64,000 nucleotides of DNA from the NCBI GenBank assembly GCA_027924645.1, contig BSBN01000445.1, positions 8,787,001 through 8,851,000 on the forward strand. Direction: 5' to 3'. The DNA comes from Cunninghamia lanceolata. Its lineage: Eukaryota; Streptophyta; Pinopsida; Cupressales; Cupressaceae. A program made the position numbers and the translations under genes. The notes beneath the pieces are model-generated. The model saw nothing but the letters and a program-made list of their open reading frames with translations. It was not told the origin of the DNA and did no database searches. This document shows positions 12,759-24,872 of this stretch, piece after piece (the stretch's first letter is position 1; every line of letters starts with the position of its first letter).

Positions 12759-14027
12759 TGTAAGGAAAGCAAAGGTGCGGAAAACAGCTTCCCTAATGTT
12801 AATTCCCAGGGGACAGTGTAGACAGGTCACTTTTCAAACTAAGTAACTTAGATGAGTACACGAGAGAAACCAAATAGACAATATTCAAACAAGATACAGA
12901 GACCGACACACCATTTATGTGGGAAAACTCTTTCAAGTAAAAAATCCACCACCACAAGAAAACTATCTTTATTACAATAAAAGAATATACACTAAAGATC
13001 CCAGCTTCTTGTTCTGGTTATCGATTCTCAACAACATACACCATTCACTTTCTCACTGTACATTTACAGAATGAACTTCTGTATTCAAATCTAATCATCA
13101 ACCGTCTATAGACTACATCATAAGATTTCTATAAGTGATTCCAAGAGCAGAAAACCGTTTCTCAACTTCTGCCCTAACCAATCAAACCAACTAAGTCAGC
13201 GTAGTTACTTGCCAACCGTTTCAACTGTTCGCATTCCAGTGAGACCTTTAGTCCCACATGCACCATGTCGCAAAGGACACCTCGATTTATAACTGCCAAC
13301 GAACCAAAGACTATCGTCGGCAATTTTGTTGTCGACGATACCAAGCCTTCATGTCCATCGGCCTAACAATCCTCATCGGCCATCAGACTTCATCTCCCAC
13401 CAATAAATAGAGTCTCCCTGATCACCAAGCGTAACCTTCATCGGAATGACTTTCATCATCGGTGAACAACCCAACGCTTACTCCGACGGTCCCTTGTCTC
13501 GCTGAAGCCTACACACAACCTTCGTCAGAGTGACACTCGCCATCGGTCCAAGGTTGTTAAGCTTTGCCGATAGTTCTTGTCTCACCGACGCCAGCTCAGA
13601 ACAATCATCGGAGTGACACTCGCCATCGGCCCAATCGATATGCATTGGTCTGATGAACAATCTCTGGCTGATAGGTCCACTTCCATCGGTGTGAAACAAG
13701 ACTTCGGAGAGACTTCTCAATGCTCAGCCGATGGAGATTCTTACGCCAACACCGACATCAACGCATATCAGAGTGACACAGAACCATCGAAGCAGCCTCA
13801 ACATCGTTCACCAATCTTCAACCTCAGGCTGATGGCTCACACCCTTCAGTGAGACCTTGGAGAGCGGTGTGACACTTTCAGCTTCCGCCGATGCAATAAG
13901 TCACACCGATGGTTACCACATCGGTGAGTCTCATACCATCGATAGGACACTACAAAGTTATGCCGATAGTGTTAGTCAGTCCGATACATGAGGTTCAAGC
14001 AGTAATTTGAGACACTAAGTCTCTTCA
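12759..14027 (-). repeat. Copia 5' LTR
   Basis: This is the 1269-bp partner of 7338-8606, adjoining the primer binding site. Scattered single-base differences between the two, mostly transitions, indicate a moderately recent insertion; a count was not made. Confidence 0.95.
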
Positions 14028-14678
14028 TCATCAATCTTTCAACACAAGATCAAATCATACTTAGGCGCTCATTAAGTGTCCTCTCAATCTAGGCGCATCT
14101 GAGAGGTTGAACTGGCAAGAGGTAGCACCTAGCTTCCTAGACCTCATTTCAACATGTTTGAGCTCCAAAGTTGACCCAATGGCATCAATTAAAGTCTAGT
14201 AGATGAAATCCTTCCTCTCTATACCTGGGCGCATTTGGGGTGACTGAAGATAGCAAAGTGCGCCTATCTAAATCTAGGTGCAATTTCAAGGTGACTTGAT
14301 CGCCCAAGTGCGCCTAACACTTCAAATCACTTATCTGACCTTGACAACTTGCTAGGAGTTCTCTTCATCAAACAGAGTCATCAAGATCTTCATTCTGGCT
14401 TGTCCAATCCTAGGCGCACGTTTGACATTGAACGGGCAAGAAGGTGCGCCCTGACTCCAAGAGTCATGCCTTAGTCAATTTTGGCTTCCAGACTTAGGCA
14501 ATTTAGCCAGAATCAATACAGACAACTGGAATGGTCTTTGACTTAATCTTGCAAAACTAAAACAATATGTTAGCCAAAAACCAAATTCATTCCCTCAAGA
14601 TTGGTATTAGCCTCCGGGAATGATGAGTAGGCTAAACCATTGTTCGATGTGGATCACTCCGGAAATGGGGACATGACA
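14028..14678 (-). repeat. LTR-like sequence, right part
   Basis: This continues 5821-7337 beyond the Copia insertion, with the same TAGGCGC words. It ends GGAAATGGGGACATGACA, the LTR end also seen at 136. Confidence 0.55.
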
Positions 14679-15311
14679 CTGTTGTAGCAATTTCCAGGCC
14701 ATACCAGCTGTTAGTAAGGACGTGGGTACTGGAGTATTGTCAACATTCACTTCCTACCTTGCTTTGGTGGTCATTGTATGTGCAAAAACTGCTTATATTC
14801 TACTGTACCACACTTCTGAGTTTATATCAGCACTGTATCTTGCAATACCAAGGAGAAAACCATCAACCCAGTAGCTGTTATAGTGTAACAGACTTCCATT
14901 TGTATGGACGGCGACATGGGTATGTGGAAAGATCCCATATTTTGCCTTTCTATCAAATGGGTATTGCTTAAAAATGTTTTGTAATGCTTTTCAAATGAAA
15001 TAGAGCAACTAGGTATTTTCCATTTTGTGTATTATGCAAAATATATGCATGCATGTGTGTTATGTTATGGAAACAAAATCAAAACGCAAGCAGGTTACAA
15101 CTAAACTACAGAAAACCCTTCAAACAGTGAGGAAAAACTAGACCCAGATTCGAAAATATAAAACACAGAACAGGGTGGGTTATTTCAATCTTAGATGTGA
15201 AACTAGTAGATGGACGGTTCCCAAGGAAAACTAGGAAGTTAGGACTTGCATTTTCTGCAGCAAAAGAGTGGTTGAAACTAAACGACACTTCATCAAGGAT
15301 TGCGATGCGTA
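14679..15311. other. Unassigned low-copy-looking sequence
   Basis: No repeat of this stretch was noticed elsewhere in the window. A plus-strand frame is open for about 97 codons to 14971 but has no recognisable domain. It continues at 19410 once the LTR element 15317-19404 is removed. It may be intron or intergenic DNA. Confidence 0.35.
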
Positions 15312-15316
15312 CAAGG

Positions 15317-16318
15317 TGTCATGTCCCAACATTAAGACATTATTTGTCATCATCATCAAATTGGATGATAATTATGTATATAATAATACTTAATAAACAT
15401 ATATAATATTATTAAGTAATATTATAATATATTTATTGTACTTATATTTAATAAATATAAAGACAATTATAATATTATATATGATATATATATTATATAA
15501 ATATAAATATTAATATTATTATTATATAATAATTATAATTATCAATGTAAATATTAAATCAAATATTAGTATAAAGTATGATCATTATAAATATAATATT
15601 AATAATATATATAAAATTAATATTAACTAATATCCTTGGAAGATATCAATAAAGATAGACCAAGTTTATTAAAAGACAAAGTTTATTAAAACAAAGATAA
15701 ATGCAACAATTATGTTAGAGGAAGCAAGTTAGATTATTAATAAATAAAAGAGGTGCATATTAATTAAAGGTTATTTTCCATAAGACACATCCCTTTATTA
15801 AAGGAGGGTATAAAGATGAGAAAAGATAACATAAAGGGACAAAAAGAAAGGAATGAGAAATATATATATCTGGAGAGGGTAGGGAAAATAGAAAAGAATA
15901 CACAAGGAATATAACTCTGATTTATAAATATAACAGCAAGAAGGATATAATATAGAATTTTTGGAAATGGTAAATATATTCATGGCATATTTAAATCTGC
16001 AATATATAAGGAATAATATATTTTGAGTTGTAATATACCATTTCAGAGATACTTATGTACACTAGCAGCCTTATAAGAACATCAGATATATCTGAGATAT
16101 AATATATATGGTTTGGGTTAAAGAAAATAAATATATTAAAAGGGAATAATTCTCTTTATGAAGTGTTGCCTCTCTTGACAATAGTTGCAGCCATACACCA
16201 TTGAAGATATAAAAAGGAAGTGTGAAGTAAAAAAGATCACATAGTAATATAAATCACCAGACAACAGATTGGTCTTCCATTAAATACAAGTATTAGATCA
16301 GCACAAGGGGACATTACA
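15317..16318 (+). repeat. 5' LTR of the non-autonomous element
   Basis: 1002 bp, very AT-rich between 15390 and 15620. A TATA-like GATATAAAAAGG lies at about 16205 and fits a promoter reading into the element. The 3' LTR differs mainly by a 40-50 bp AT-rich insertion near 18545. Confidence 0.92.
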
Positions 16319-16319
16319 G

Positions 16320-16331
16320 TGGTATCAGAGC
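16320..16331 (+). promoter_or_regulatory. Primer binding site (initiator Met tRNA)
   Basis: TGGTATCAGAGC begins two bases after the 5' LTR and matches the 3' end of initiator methionine tRNA in reverse complement. Confidence 0.9.
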
Positions 16332-16462
16332 AGTGTATCCTGCCATCCTGTGAAACAATCTTATGCAAGCATACACTAAGGAAAATTTTGAACCAAAAGA
16401 AAAGACAAAGAAATATAATGAAGAAGAAAGTTTATAATTGCCTGAGTATGAGAAAACTAGGT

Positions 16463-17456
16463 CAAGACACGATAGGTAGGGAGAATGTCCTCCATCGTGC
16501 TCTTGTCTAATTATGTTAAGAGGATGATAGGTAGGGAGAATGTCCTCCATCATACCTCAACAAGACACGATAGGTAGGGAGAATGTCCGCCATCGTGCTC
16601 TTGTCTAATTATGTTAAGAGCATGATAGGTAGGGAGAATGTCCTCCATCATACCTCAACAAGACACGATATGTAGGGAGAATGTCCTCCATCGTGCTCTC
16701 ATCAAATTATGTTAAAGGGATGATAGGTAGGAAGAATGCCCTCCATCATCAAGACATGATAGGTAGGAAGTATGCCCTCCATCATGCTCTTGTCAAGATG
16801 TGATAGGTAGGAAGTGTGCCCTCCATCACACTCTTGATCCTTAATGTTAAAGAGATGATAGGTAGGAAGAATGCCCTCCACCATGCTCTCATTAAATTAT
16901 GTTAAAGGGATGATAGGTAGGAAGAATGCCCTCCATCATCAAGACATGATAGGTAAGAAGTATGCCCTCCATCATGCTCTTGTCAAGATGTGATAGGTAG
17001 GAAGTATGCCCTCCATCACACTCTTGATCCTTAATGTTAAAGAGATGATAGTAGGAAGAATGCCCTCCATCATGCTCTCATCAAATTATGTTAAAAGGAT
17101 GATAGGTAGGAAGAATGCCCTCCATCATCAAAACATGATAGGTAGGAAGTATGCCCTCCATCATGCTCTTGTCAAGATGTGATAGGTAGGAAGTGTGCCC
17201 TCCATCACACTCTTGATCCTTAATGTTAAAGAGATGATAGGTAGGAAGAATGCCCTCCATCATGCTCTCATCAAATTATGTTAAAGGGATGATAGGTAGG
17301 AAGAATGCCCTCCATCATCAAGACATGATAGGTAGGAAGTGTGCCCTCCATCATGTTCTTGTCAAGATGTGATAGGTAGGAGGTGTGCCCTCCATCACAC
17401 TCTTGATCCGTAATGTTATAAAGGTGATAGGTAGGAAGTGTGCCCTCCATCACACT
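16463..17456. repeat. Tandem array of about 21 hairpin units
   Basis: Each unit holds a core close to GATAGGTAGGAAGAATGCCC with TCCATC after it, flanked by inverted arms. Arms vary between units but stay complementary: CACGAT/ATCGTG (16466-16471, 16592-16597), CATGAT/ATCATG (16755-16760, 16781-16786), TGTGAT/ATCACA (16799-16804, 16825-16830). Many units have an outer stem TCAAGA/TCTTGA (16793-16798, 16832-16837). From about 16700 four units form a higher-order repeat of about 190 bp. Short minus-strand frames across it are by-products of the periodicity. Confidence 0.92.
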
Positions 17457-17459
17457 CTA

Positions 17460-18319
17460 AATTGCAAGTATTTCTATGGATTCTATGAAAAGATCAATTG
17501 AGGTATGGATAACTATATGTTGAAATTGAATGTTATTTATGTTATATTATTAATTATATTATGATGTATTGATTTCATTACTGATTTATTGATCTTTAAT
17601 ATTGCTAATGTCCCTTTCAAGAGTTATTCTTGTGTGTGGGTGAAGATATCAGTATACCTACAAGTGGACATTGGAGAAGTATAGAACATAAAAGTTAATT
17701 TTATTAATCACAAAGACCCATAAACCAAATTCATCTTAGATCAATTATTCCAACCTCCTTGAGTTCTTCTCTCGAAACCGATACTAAGTTATATTATGGG
17801 CCCATAACCCACAAATTCCCAGGATCATTTTTCATAATCATCTATAACACTTATATTTCATCAAGCACATCGCTATTTAAATAAAAGCTTACCAAATCTT
17901 CTTTGATCATAAAATTTCTCCCCATGACATCATATAAGCAATTACTCCTCAAAAATATGACTCTTCTCAATTTTGAGGTCAATAACATATGATAAGTATA
18001 AGACCAAATCTCGTAATCAAAGATCAAGATATCTTCATCATTGATTGGAATCTTGGAATCTCAATGCTCCCAAAATCTTCTTTAGCATTGAAAATATTTT
18101 CATTGCCTAATGTCTTCATCTATGATACTTGCATCACTTTATTATTAAAAACATCAAACAAATGCTTACCTAAACATTTGTCTTCATTAAACATTTCAAG
18201 TATTCTTTGGTCACAAATTTTCTTTCATGAATCACAATCATTTTCTCATTCTGAATAAAAACTATGACTTTGTCTCAACACATCGGAAGGTAGCGCAAAG
18301 TAATGAAAGAACTCACTGT
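17460..18319 (+). other. Non-coding interior of the non-autonomous element
   Basis: AT-rich sequence between the array and the polypurine tract. No frame longer than 90 codons and no recognisable domain. Confidence 0.6.
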
Positions 18320-18356
18320 GATTGCTTGAGGACAAGCAATTTCAAGTGGGGAGGGC
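18320..18356 (+). promoter_or_regulatory. Stem-loop and polypurine tract
   Basis: The stem ATTGCTTG/CAAGCAAT (18321-18328, 18333-18340, loop AGGA) is followed by AAGTGGGGAGGGC abutting the 3' LTR. This is nearly the arrangement at 4833 in the chromovirus, although here it is not coding. Confidence 0.75.
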
Positions 18357-19404
18357 TGTCATGTCCCAACATTAAGACATTATTTGTCGTCATCATCAAA
18401 TTGGATGATAATTATGTATATAATAATACTTAATAAACATATATAATATTAAGTAATATTATAATATATTTATTGTACTTATATATAATAAATATAAAGA
18501 CAATTATAATATTATATATGATATATATATTATATAAATATAAATAAGAAATATTATTATAATCATTTATAATATAATAAATATAAATATAAATATTAAT
18601 ATTATTATTATATAATAATTATAATTATCAATGTAAATATTAAATCAAATATTAGTATAAAGTATGATCATTATAAATATAATATTAATAATATATATAA
18701 AATTAATATTAACTAATATCCTTGGAAGATATCAATAAAGATAGACCAAGTTTATTAAAAGACAAAGTTTATTAAAACAAAGATAAATGCAACAATTATG
18801 TTAGAGGAAGCAAGTTAGATTATTAATAAATAAAAGAGGTGCATATTAATTAAAGGTTATTTTCTATAAGACACATCCCTTTATTAAAGGAGGGTATAAA
18901 GATGAGAAAAGATAACATAAAGAGAGAAAAAGAAAGGAATGAGAAATATATATATCTGGAGAGGGTAAGGAAAATAGAAAAGAATACACAAGGAATATAA
19001 TTCTGATTTATAAATATAACAGCAAGAAGGATATAATATAGAATTTTTGGAAATGGTAAATATATTCATGGCATATTTAAATCTGCAATATATAAGGAAT
19101 AATATATTTTGAGTTGTAATATACCATTTCAAAGATACTTATGTACACTAGCAGCCTTATAACAACATCAGATATATTTGAGATATAATATATATGGTTT
19201 GGGTTAAAGAAAATAAATATATTAAAAGGGAATAATTCTCTTTATTAAGTGTTGCCTCTCTTGGCAATAGTTGCAGCCATACACCATTGAAGATATAAAA
19301 AGGAAGTGTGAAGTAAAAAAGATCACATAGTAATATAAATCACCAGACAACAGATTGGTCTTCCATTAAATACAAGTATTAGATCAGCACAAGGGGACAT
19401 TACA
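18357..19404 (+). repeat. 3' LTR of the non-autonomous element
   Basis: 1048-bp partner of 15317-16318 with the same termini, followed at once by the target duplication CAAGG. Confidence 0.92.
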
Positions 19405-19409
19405 CAAGG

Positions 19410-20074
19410 ATATACGTATGCAGCATGAAAACAACTTGAACATGGGCAGTCTTAGTGAGCTATTTGAGGAAAAGAGGCTTCACAGCACAGCCCGTCTCTT
19501 GGTCAAGATTCATAGAAGAAGAGAGGACATCGAAAGGAGCATGAAAATGTCTTAGTGTTGTGGCTCTTGGTCCCTTAGACTGCTTGGTCTCGTGGACGTC
19601 ATTAAAAGTCATTCATTCATTCAAAGGTAATTCACTTTGAAGTAAGCAATACAAAGAAATATGGGAATCATGGATAATTAAAGGAGGAGCGCTTCATGTG
19701 GTAGCCGCCAACTTGGGTTTGAAGTCAAGGAAATAGGATGTGGGCTTCTCCATAGAAGATTGCAAGTCAAAGAAAGGGTGCATGAGACTTATGTAAGATG
19801 AAGAAGGGAGTCGCTACTTTTTTTGAAGGTTTGGGAGGACCAAACATCAGCTGCCTCATATATATCTTGCTGCCTTAGATGAATCACTGATTTTGGTCAG
19901 TTGTGTATGCACTTTCAGATATTGCAATAAAGGAATCGTTTCATTATTAATATTGCTTTTGGAACATCCAGTTGTCGGCCGCTGCCTTGTATGGGCAATA
20001 AGGAGACGAGGTAGCAAGGTGGGTGAAAAGAAATCACTGCTGTCTTTAAGGGAATTTGAACCCTTAATCAGATT

Positions 20075-20125
<51 letters not shown>

Positions 20126-20815
20126 GATCTGAGAATTAAAGTGGGATTTTCAGACAGTCCTCCTCTGTAATGTTGAAATTCTGATTTCTGAATTGACCAC
20201 AGTTATCTTGGGTCTGCTGTAGCAGCCTATAGAAGCTTTAATGGATAGATAACTGAAGCTTTCAAACTCTTACACTCAGCCTTGTTTACCAGGTTTCAGA
20301 CTTCCTTGAGGTACTGTGGAATTTATATTTCTATATCTGATTTTTTGAAGGTTAGAACACTTGTTCCGGCATTGTATATAAATGGTAATTGATCTACACA
20401 TACAGTGATTAATTATATCAGCTTTTCAATATTAATTTTTGAGGTCAGACAATTGTTTTCTACAATGTCTATGAATTACCCCATGAATGCAAACTGTTTG
20501 ACGAAATGTCTGTGAGTTGAAAAGGAAAGAATTGTGCAAGTTTATTGAAAAATCTTGGTAGGGACACTACAATAAATTTACCAAAAAGGTTGGAGCCTCA
20601 ATCAATAGGTCAAACAGAAGGGTGGCTACCTATCACTCTCACTCTCTATTGGTCAAGCTACCCATGAACATCAATCACTTAAATATGTCCTTGCATACAA
20701 AGACAGCTGGCTGCTGAACTAATAATAGCCAATAACACAAGACACATACCTAATCATAAGTATAATGTTTAAGAAAACAGATGAAATATATAAAGTAAAT
20801 ATACATCCATACAAC
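19410..20815. other. Unassigned sequence next to the host exon
   Basis: Continues 14679-15311 across the LTR insertion. No gene or repeat family was recognised apart from the TA microsatellite at 20078-20122. On the minus strand it lies just downstream of the exon at 20816 and so may be intron; the exon's splice donor is at 20815-20814. Confidence 0.4.
20078..20122. repeat. (TA)n microsatellite
   Basis: About 22 uninterrupted TA dinucleotides. Confidence 0.95.
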
Positions 20816-20929
20816 CTGCAATGGCGAAGAGATTCATAGCGTTCAGTCTCTGTCATGACAGTTTTCCCCTTGTACATATGAGTTAGTGCATCATTGCAGC
20901 AACCAACAAGTAGATATGTATTTGGGAAC
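20816..20929 (-). CDS. CCT: Phosphocholine cytidylyltransferase, one internal exon
   Basis: Read on the minus strand, this 114-bp exon encodes 37 residues plus split codons: [25 protein letters not shown] and [12 protein letters not shown]. This is the conserved catalytic-domain segment of CTP:phosphocholine cytidylyltransferase, which makes CDP-choline in the Kennedy pathway of phosphatidylcholine synthesis. The block follows the HxGH motif in the protein. A consensus acceptor (TTTTACAG) precedes it and a donor (CAG/GTTGTA) follows, and the frame is open and undamaged. The neighbouring exons, HxGH upstream and the WVDEV...PW segment downstream, were sought and not found, so they lie beyond large introns or outside the window, or this is a relic. 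Recognition comes from known family sequence, not a search. Confidence 0.82.
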
Positions 20930-23485
20930 CTGTAAAATGTCCATAAGACAACATTAGTAATTCATATCACCTCAAATAAATGCGAACATGCATCACATGA
21001 GAATTGAAATGGCAGTCCTTTATTTGCTTGGAGACTTTTTCAAGAATGAGGAGTGAATGCAGAATATAAAATTCAAGATAAAGAGAAAGTATGATATTCG
21101 CTAACAGACAAAACAAAGCAGGTTTGGTCCAATGATTAATAGAGTTGAGAAATACTGGCTATTCCCACGGTTCCTCTGACTTGCACACACTGAAGGTTAT
21201 AACATCATACACAATGTGTATGTGGTGTATTACATGAAATTTCCATTTTATTTGTATGGTAAATGAGTATTCAAAGCATAAAAGTTCAAAAACCATATAT
21301 TTGAACAAATGTGAAGAGAAAATAGCCTGCTTGAAGTACCTACCACCAAACAAAATCTCTTCGTTCTAGTAAAAAACAGCCCATGTTTTAAACAATGAAG
21401 CAAGAAATGTACCAAAAACAAAAAAATTCTTGAAAAGAATGTTTTGCGATGATGCTAAAAACAGACAAAACAACCAGACAACAAAATAAAGAGAATGTAA
21501 CACATTATGGTTATTAGTATCTAGTAATTTAGAAGTTTTTACTTCCATAACAGTTACATACCACATGTTAAAAATTTATGTCCACAATCACACTATTCCC
21601 TCAGGTTAGTTATCTAACTCACTTGTTATGACAAAGTACAATAAGATGAAGTGCAGAATATTGTGTGCATGTAATACTGAACTTTGTTTCAAAAGCTCAA
21701 TCTTAATATTCCATTATGTATGGTAATCTTACTCAATTTCACACAGACTCCTCTATGGAAATGAACAGTATTGAGTATGCAGTCAAAGATCATGTCCACA
21801 AGCAATGATGAATGACAATGAGGCTCAAGTTAAATAAATAACATGGGTCATGTAATATTCTGCCATTTCCTTGTCTTGTATGTTTAGTATTTGAGAGCAT
21901 TGAGGTTGCAGTCAAAGACTACAATTGGTTTTTCAGTAAGCGATACAATCAAACGCCTGTCTTTTGGTTCTCATGCAAGGGCCCAAGGCTGATCAGCATG
22001 TCTACACAAGATGAGAGAATTTAAGTCTTTTGTCTTAAAGCAAATATCAAACACTCATTCTTTCTAGCCAAAAGCAGAGACTAGAAAATGTGAGTACAAC
22101 ACAGAGCTTTAATTGGATTCCGATTAAACACAAAATGTTAAGCAAATCGAATGGTGGGAATTGTATATAGTGCTTCAATCACCACTTTGATGAAATTTGC
22201 AATACAAAGCCTTCAGTTTTCAATGGAAGCAATTTGATTTTCTTAAACAACACATACACAAGATCACAAAGAAGCTTGAACAGTAATCTCCGCAGAAAAT
22301 AGGCATAAAAATTACCATTAAAAATCTAAGTGCCTAAAGCACTTATTTATAAGTGTTTACAATAATTTTGCATGATAAATAAATAAAAAGTTAACTATAG
22401 TTCCTATTTTAAAAAAAAAGTGTGCTTGTAATCCAAGCAAGCTTTAAATACAAATTTGTCCCCAAATACATCAACTAAAATTAGAAATCTTCAAATAGAT
22501 TTCTAATAAGAACATATATCTCTAAAAATAGACCTTCTAGGTCATCTAAAAACAGGACATCTTTGAATAGATCTTCTTAGAAAATCATTTTGAAATAGGT
22601 GTCTCTCAAAAATAGCAATGGTTAAAAAAATAGTCATGGCTAAAAGTAGCAAGGACTATAAATAGACAGTCTGATGATTGGCTCTTCACAGTGATTCTGA
22701 TGCAAATTGCTTGTTCTAACCATGGCAGACCCTCTGAAGAAACTTGAAACTAACAATTCACCAAACTATCTTGGTGACTTGAATTTGAAAACCCTAGACA
22801 TCGAAGACAAAACCTTGATGGTCCAACCTTATTCCCTGTTTGATAAACACTTCAGATGATCTTCATTGTCGAATCATCAGACCATCAACCTTGAAGCACT
22901 TTGAATGAAGAGTGAAGGAGATGATAACTTTTTAGTGTTTTCCTTCCAAACCCCCATTACCTAATGTTGAATTTGTGAACTTATTAGTGTTATGAAACTC
23001 TACAATAGATGTTGGAACTTGGAAGAATGGAAACAAGTGCCAATCCTCAAAAACTGATGTAGGATCATCCAAGCTTACCAACAATCCTGCACGTCCAAAA
23101 ACATTATTCTTATAGTTTTGGGTTTTCTTTCTGATTTTGTTGTGTTCCTTTTGCTATTTTGGTCTGTATGTCCTCCTTTCTGGGTTTAGATTCACCTGTT
23201 GTTGAGCATGAAATCCTATTTATTTTCTTCCTCCATAGAACTCCATCATGAATATTGTCTTTGTTGTTGGATGTGGTGACTTTGATTGGCAATCCTAGAC
23301 TATAGCAAGCTCCTCATTGTTGGCAGATCATAGGCAGAATGGCATTTATTTCTTGCTAGCAGCATCACTGGTGGTCAAGTATTCATTCTTTCGACTAGGT
23401 GACTACCTTAATAGTTGACTGAGTCACTATTTTTAGGATTAGTGCTGCATTATTGGCCATACTCCTTGTTGGGCGCCAATCCTAG
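20930..23485. other. Unassigned, probable intron or intergenic DNA
   Basis: AT-rich with short frames only. It lies upstream of the cytidylyltransferase exon on the minus strand, where an intron is expected. A weak WD40-like coding stretch on the minus strand at about 21900-22000 is discussed as a finding. From 22300 it resembles LTR leader sequence (ACTTATTTATAAGTG). Confidence 0.35.
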
Positions 23486-24377
23486 TGTTGATGTTGGTTT
23501 TATGACCGCAACAACATTTAGAATAAAACACTAAGTGCTCTATCCTCTCTTGAACAAAGTATCTCAAACATTGAACTATGTGATCGAGTGAGACTACTCC
23601 AAGGTTCCTTGAATGTCAGGTCTTGACGTGCATAGGGATAGACTCAGTGAAATGATGTGATCTAGCTAGTAATCACAAAGGGACTTACGCTAAATTGCTT
23701 CCTTCTTCATGGACATGGATAAATTCATTACTCCTCGGACTTGGATTTGTGGATGAATGGAACTCCTTACAACAAACTTAAAAAAAAGGCAAAAGGGGAA
23801 AGGGTTTAGAAATCTACTTTGGTGTAGAGAATGCTATTGACTTAGTGAAACCACAACCATGCTTTGTTTCGCCATGAGACAACAACTACACAAAGATGAT
23901 GCAATCTTCTAAGGTATTTCAATGACGATTTTCAGATTACTCATACATAGAACATAGACATGTATTATGCAACAAGCAATTGAAGTTAAGCTTTTAAAGT
24001 GTTCAAACTAACCATGCACTACAACTTGCAAGCCACAAATCACAAATGGTATGAACATAAAGGGGCTTCAGCATTCATCAATGGCAAAATCTTCCACCAA
24101 TCTAAGTAATGAAAACTGAAAATGAAACTAAACTTAAAATAAACAGATTTGCAACAATGGAGCTTCTGATTTGCTTCAAGAAAACCAGAAAACCATGCTA
24201 ACACATCCAAAGAATGCCATAAACACCATACTTCAATGCTCATGTATTCACTTGGAGATGTCTTTGCAACAATTCGCCAATGTCTTGAAGTTGTATTGGT
24301 CTCAAATGGAGTATTACAGTAATGAATAGCAAAATATTGTTCTTTTTCCTATCCTCCTCTCCTATGTTATCTATTAT

Positions 24378-24872
24378 CTAAGTTGCCGGTTCTGGTACGT
24401 CGATACAACGATTTTTTTTTTGGCTGTGGGTACAGTTGGGTACGGTTGTACTATATATATATTATATAATTTAATATTTATAATAATGTATAATATATAA
24501 TATATTATAGTATATATAAAAATACATATATAAAATTTAATATTTATAATATGTATTATATTATATAATAATATAATATATTATATATTATACTATATTA
24601 TATTATATATTATATAGCATTTAATAATTTATATAGTTATAGTTTTTTTTTTTTAAATTGTAATTTAAAAAAAATCCCAAAAATGCGTCTGGATGCGCCT
24701 GGGAGGGCCTAGGAGTGCCTGGGAGTGGCTTGGGAGCGGCCCTGCCACCCCGAGTTCCTTGTGGGTTCTCCATCGGAGAACCCACAAGGAACCCGGGGTG
24801 GCAGGGCCGCTCCCAAGCCGCTCCCGCTCTCGACTGAACCGGTGCCTCTGGGCAAAGAATCCGGTAACATAG
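24378..24872. mobile_element. Non-autonomous hAT-like transposon with foldback core
   Basis: It is flanked by an 8-bp duplication TCTATTAT (24370-24377 and 24873-24880). Terminal repeats read CTAAGTTGCCGGTTC at the left and CTATGTTACCGGATTC at the right in reverse complement. The 8-bp duplication is typical of hAT elements. The inside is an AT-rich left half and a GC-rich right half with a near-perfect hairpin; no transposase is encoded. Confidence 0.75.
24721..24825. repeat. Near-perfect 51-bp inverted repeat, 3-nt loop
   Basis: Arms 24721-24771 and 24775-24825 are complementary at 49 of 51 positions around the loop ATC. The arms are GC-rich (GGGAGCGGCCCTGCCACCCC) inside AT-rich surroundings. 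Any transcript would fold into a long rod. Confidence 0.95.

Larger units (their letters stand above)
7338..14027 (-). mobile_element. Ty1/Copia LTR retrotransposon, complete structure
   Basis: Two LTRs of exactly 1269 bp flank a minus-strand gag-pol region. The host duplication TCATC is present at 7333-7337 and 14028-14032. Primer binding site, polypurine tract and both LTRs are intact, but the coding region has at least three lesions. The order gag, protease, integrase, reverse transcriptase, RNase H is that of Copia; the gag resembles the Tork/Tnt1 group (inference). It inserted into an older LTR-like sequence. Confidence 0.95.
15317..19404 (+). mobile_element. Non-autonomous LTR retrotransposon with internal hairpin array
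   Basis: LTRs 15317-16318 and 18357-19404 share TGTCATGTCCCAACATTA starts and GGGGACATTACA ends. The host duplication CAAGG occurs at 15312-15316 and 19405-19409. The 2-kb interior has a primer binding site and a polypurine tract but no gag or pol; half of it is a tandem array (16463-17456). All cis signals needed for reverse transcription are present and no protein is encoded, so it must be copied by proteins of another element. Confidence 0.93.

Noticed and set aside
16314..17453. Short minus-strand frames repeating GILPTYH
   Set aside because: They follow directly from the tandem array period and have no start context or conservation.
16463..17456. A CRISPR-like array
   Set aside because: Units vary throughout, have no constant-repeat/unique-spacer pattern and lie between plant LTRs with a tRNA primer site.
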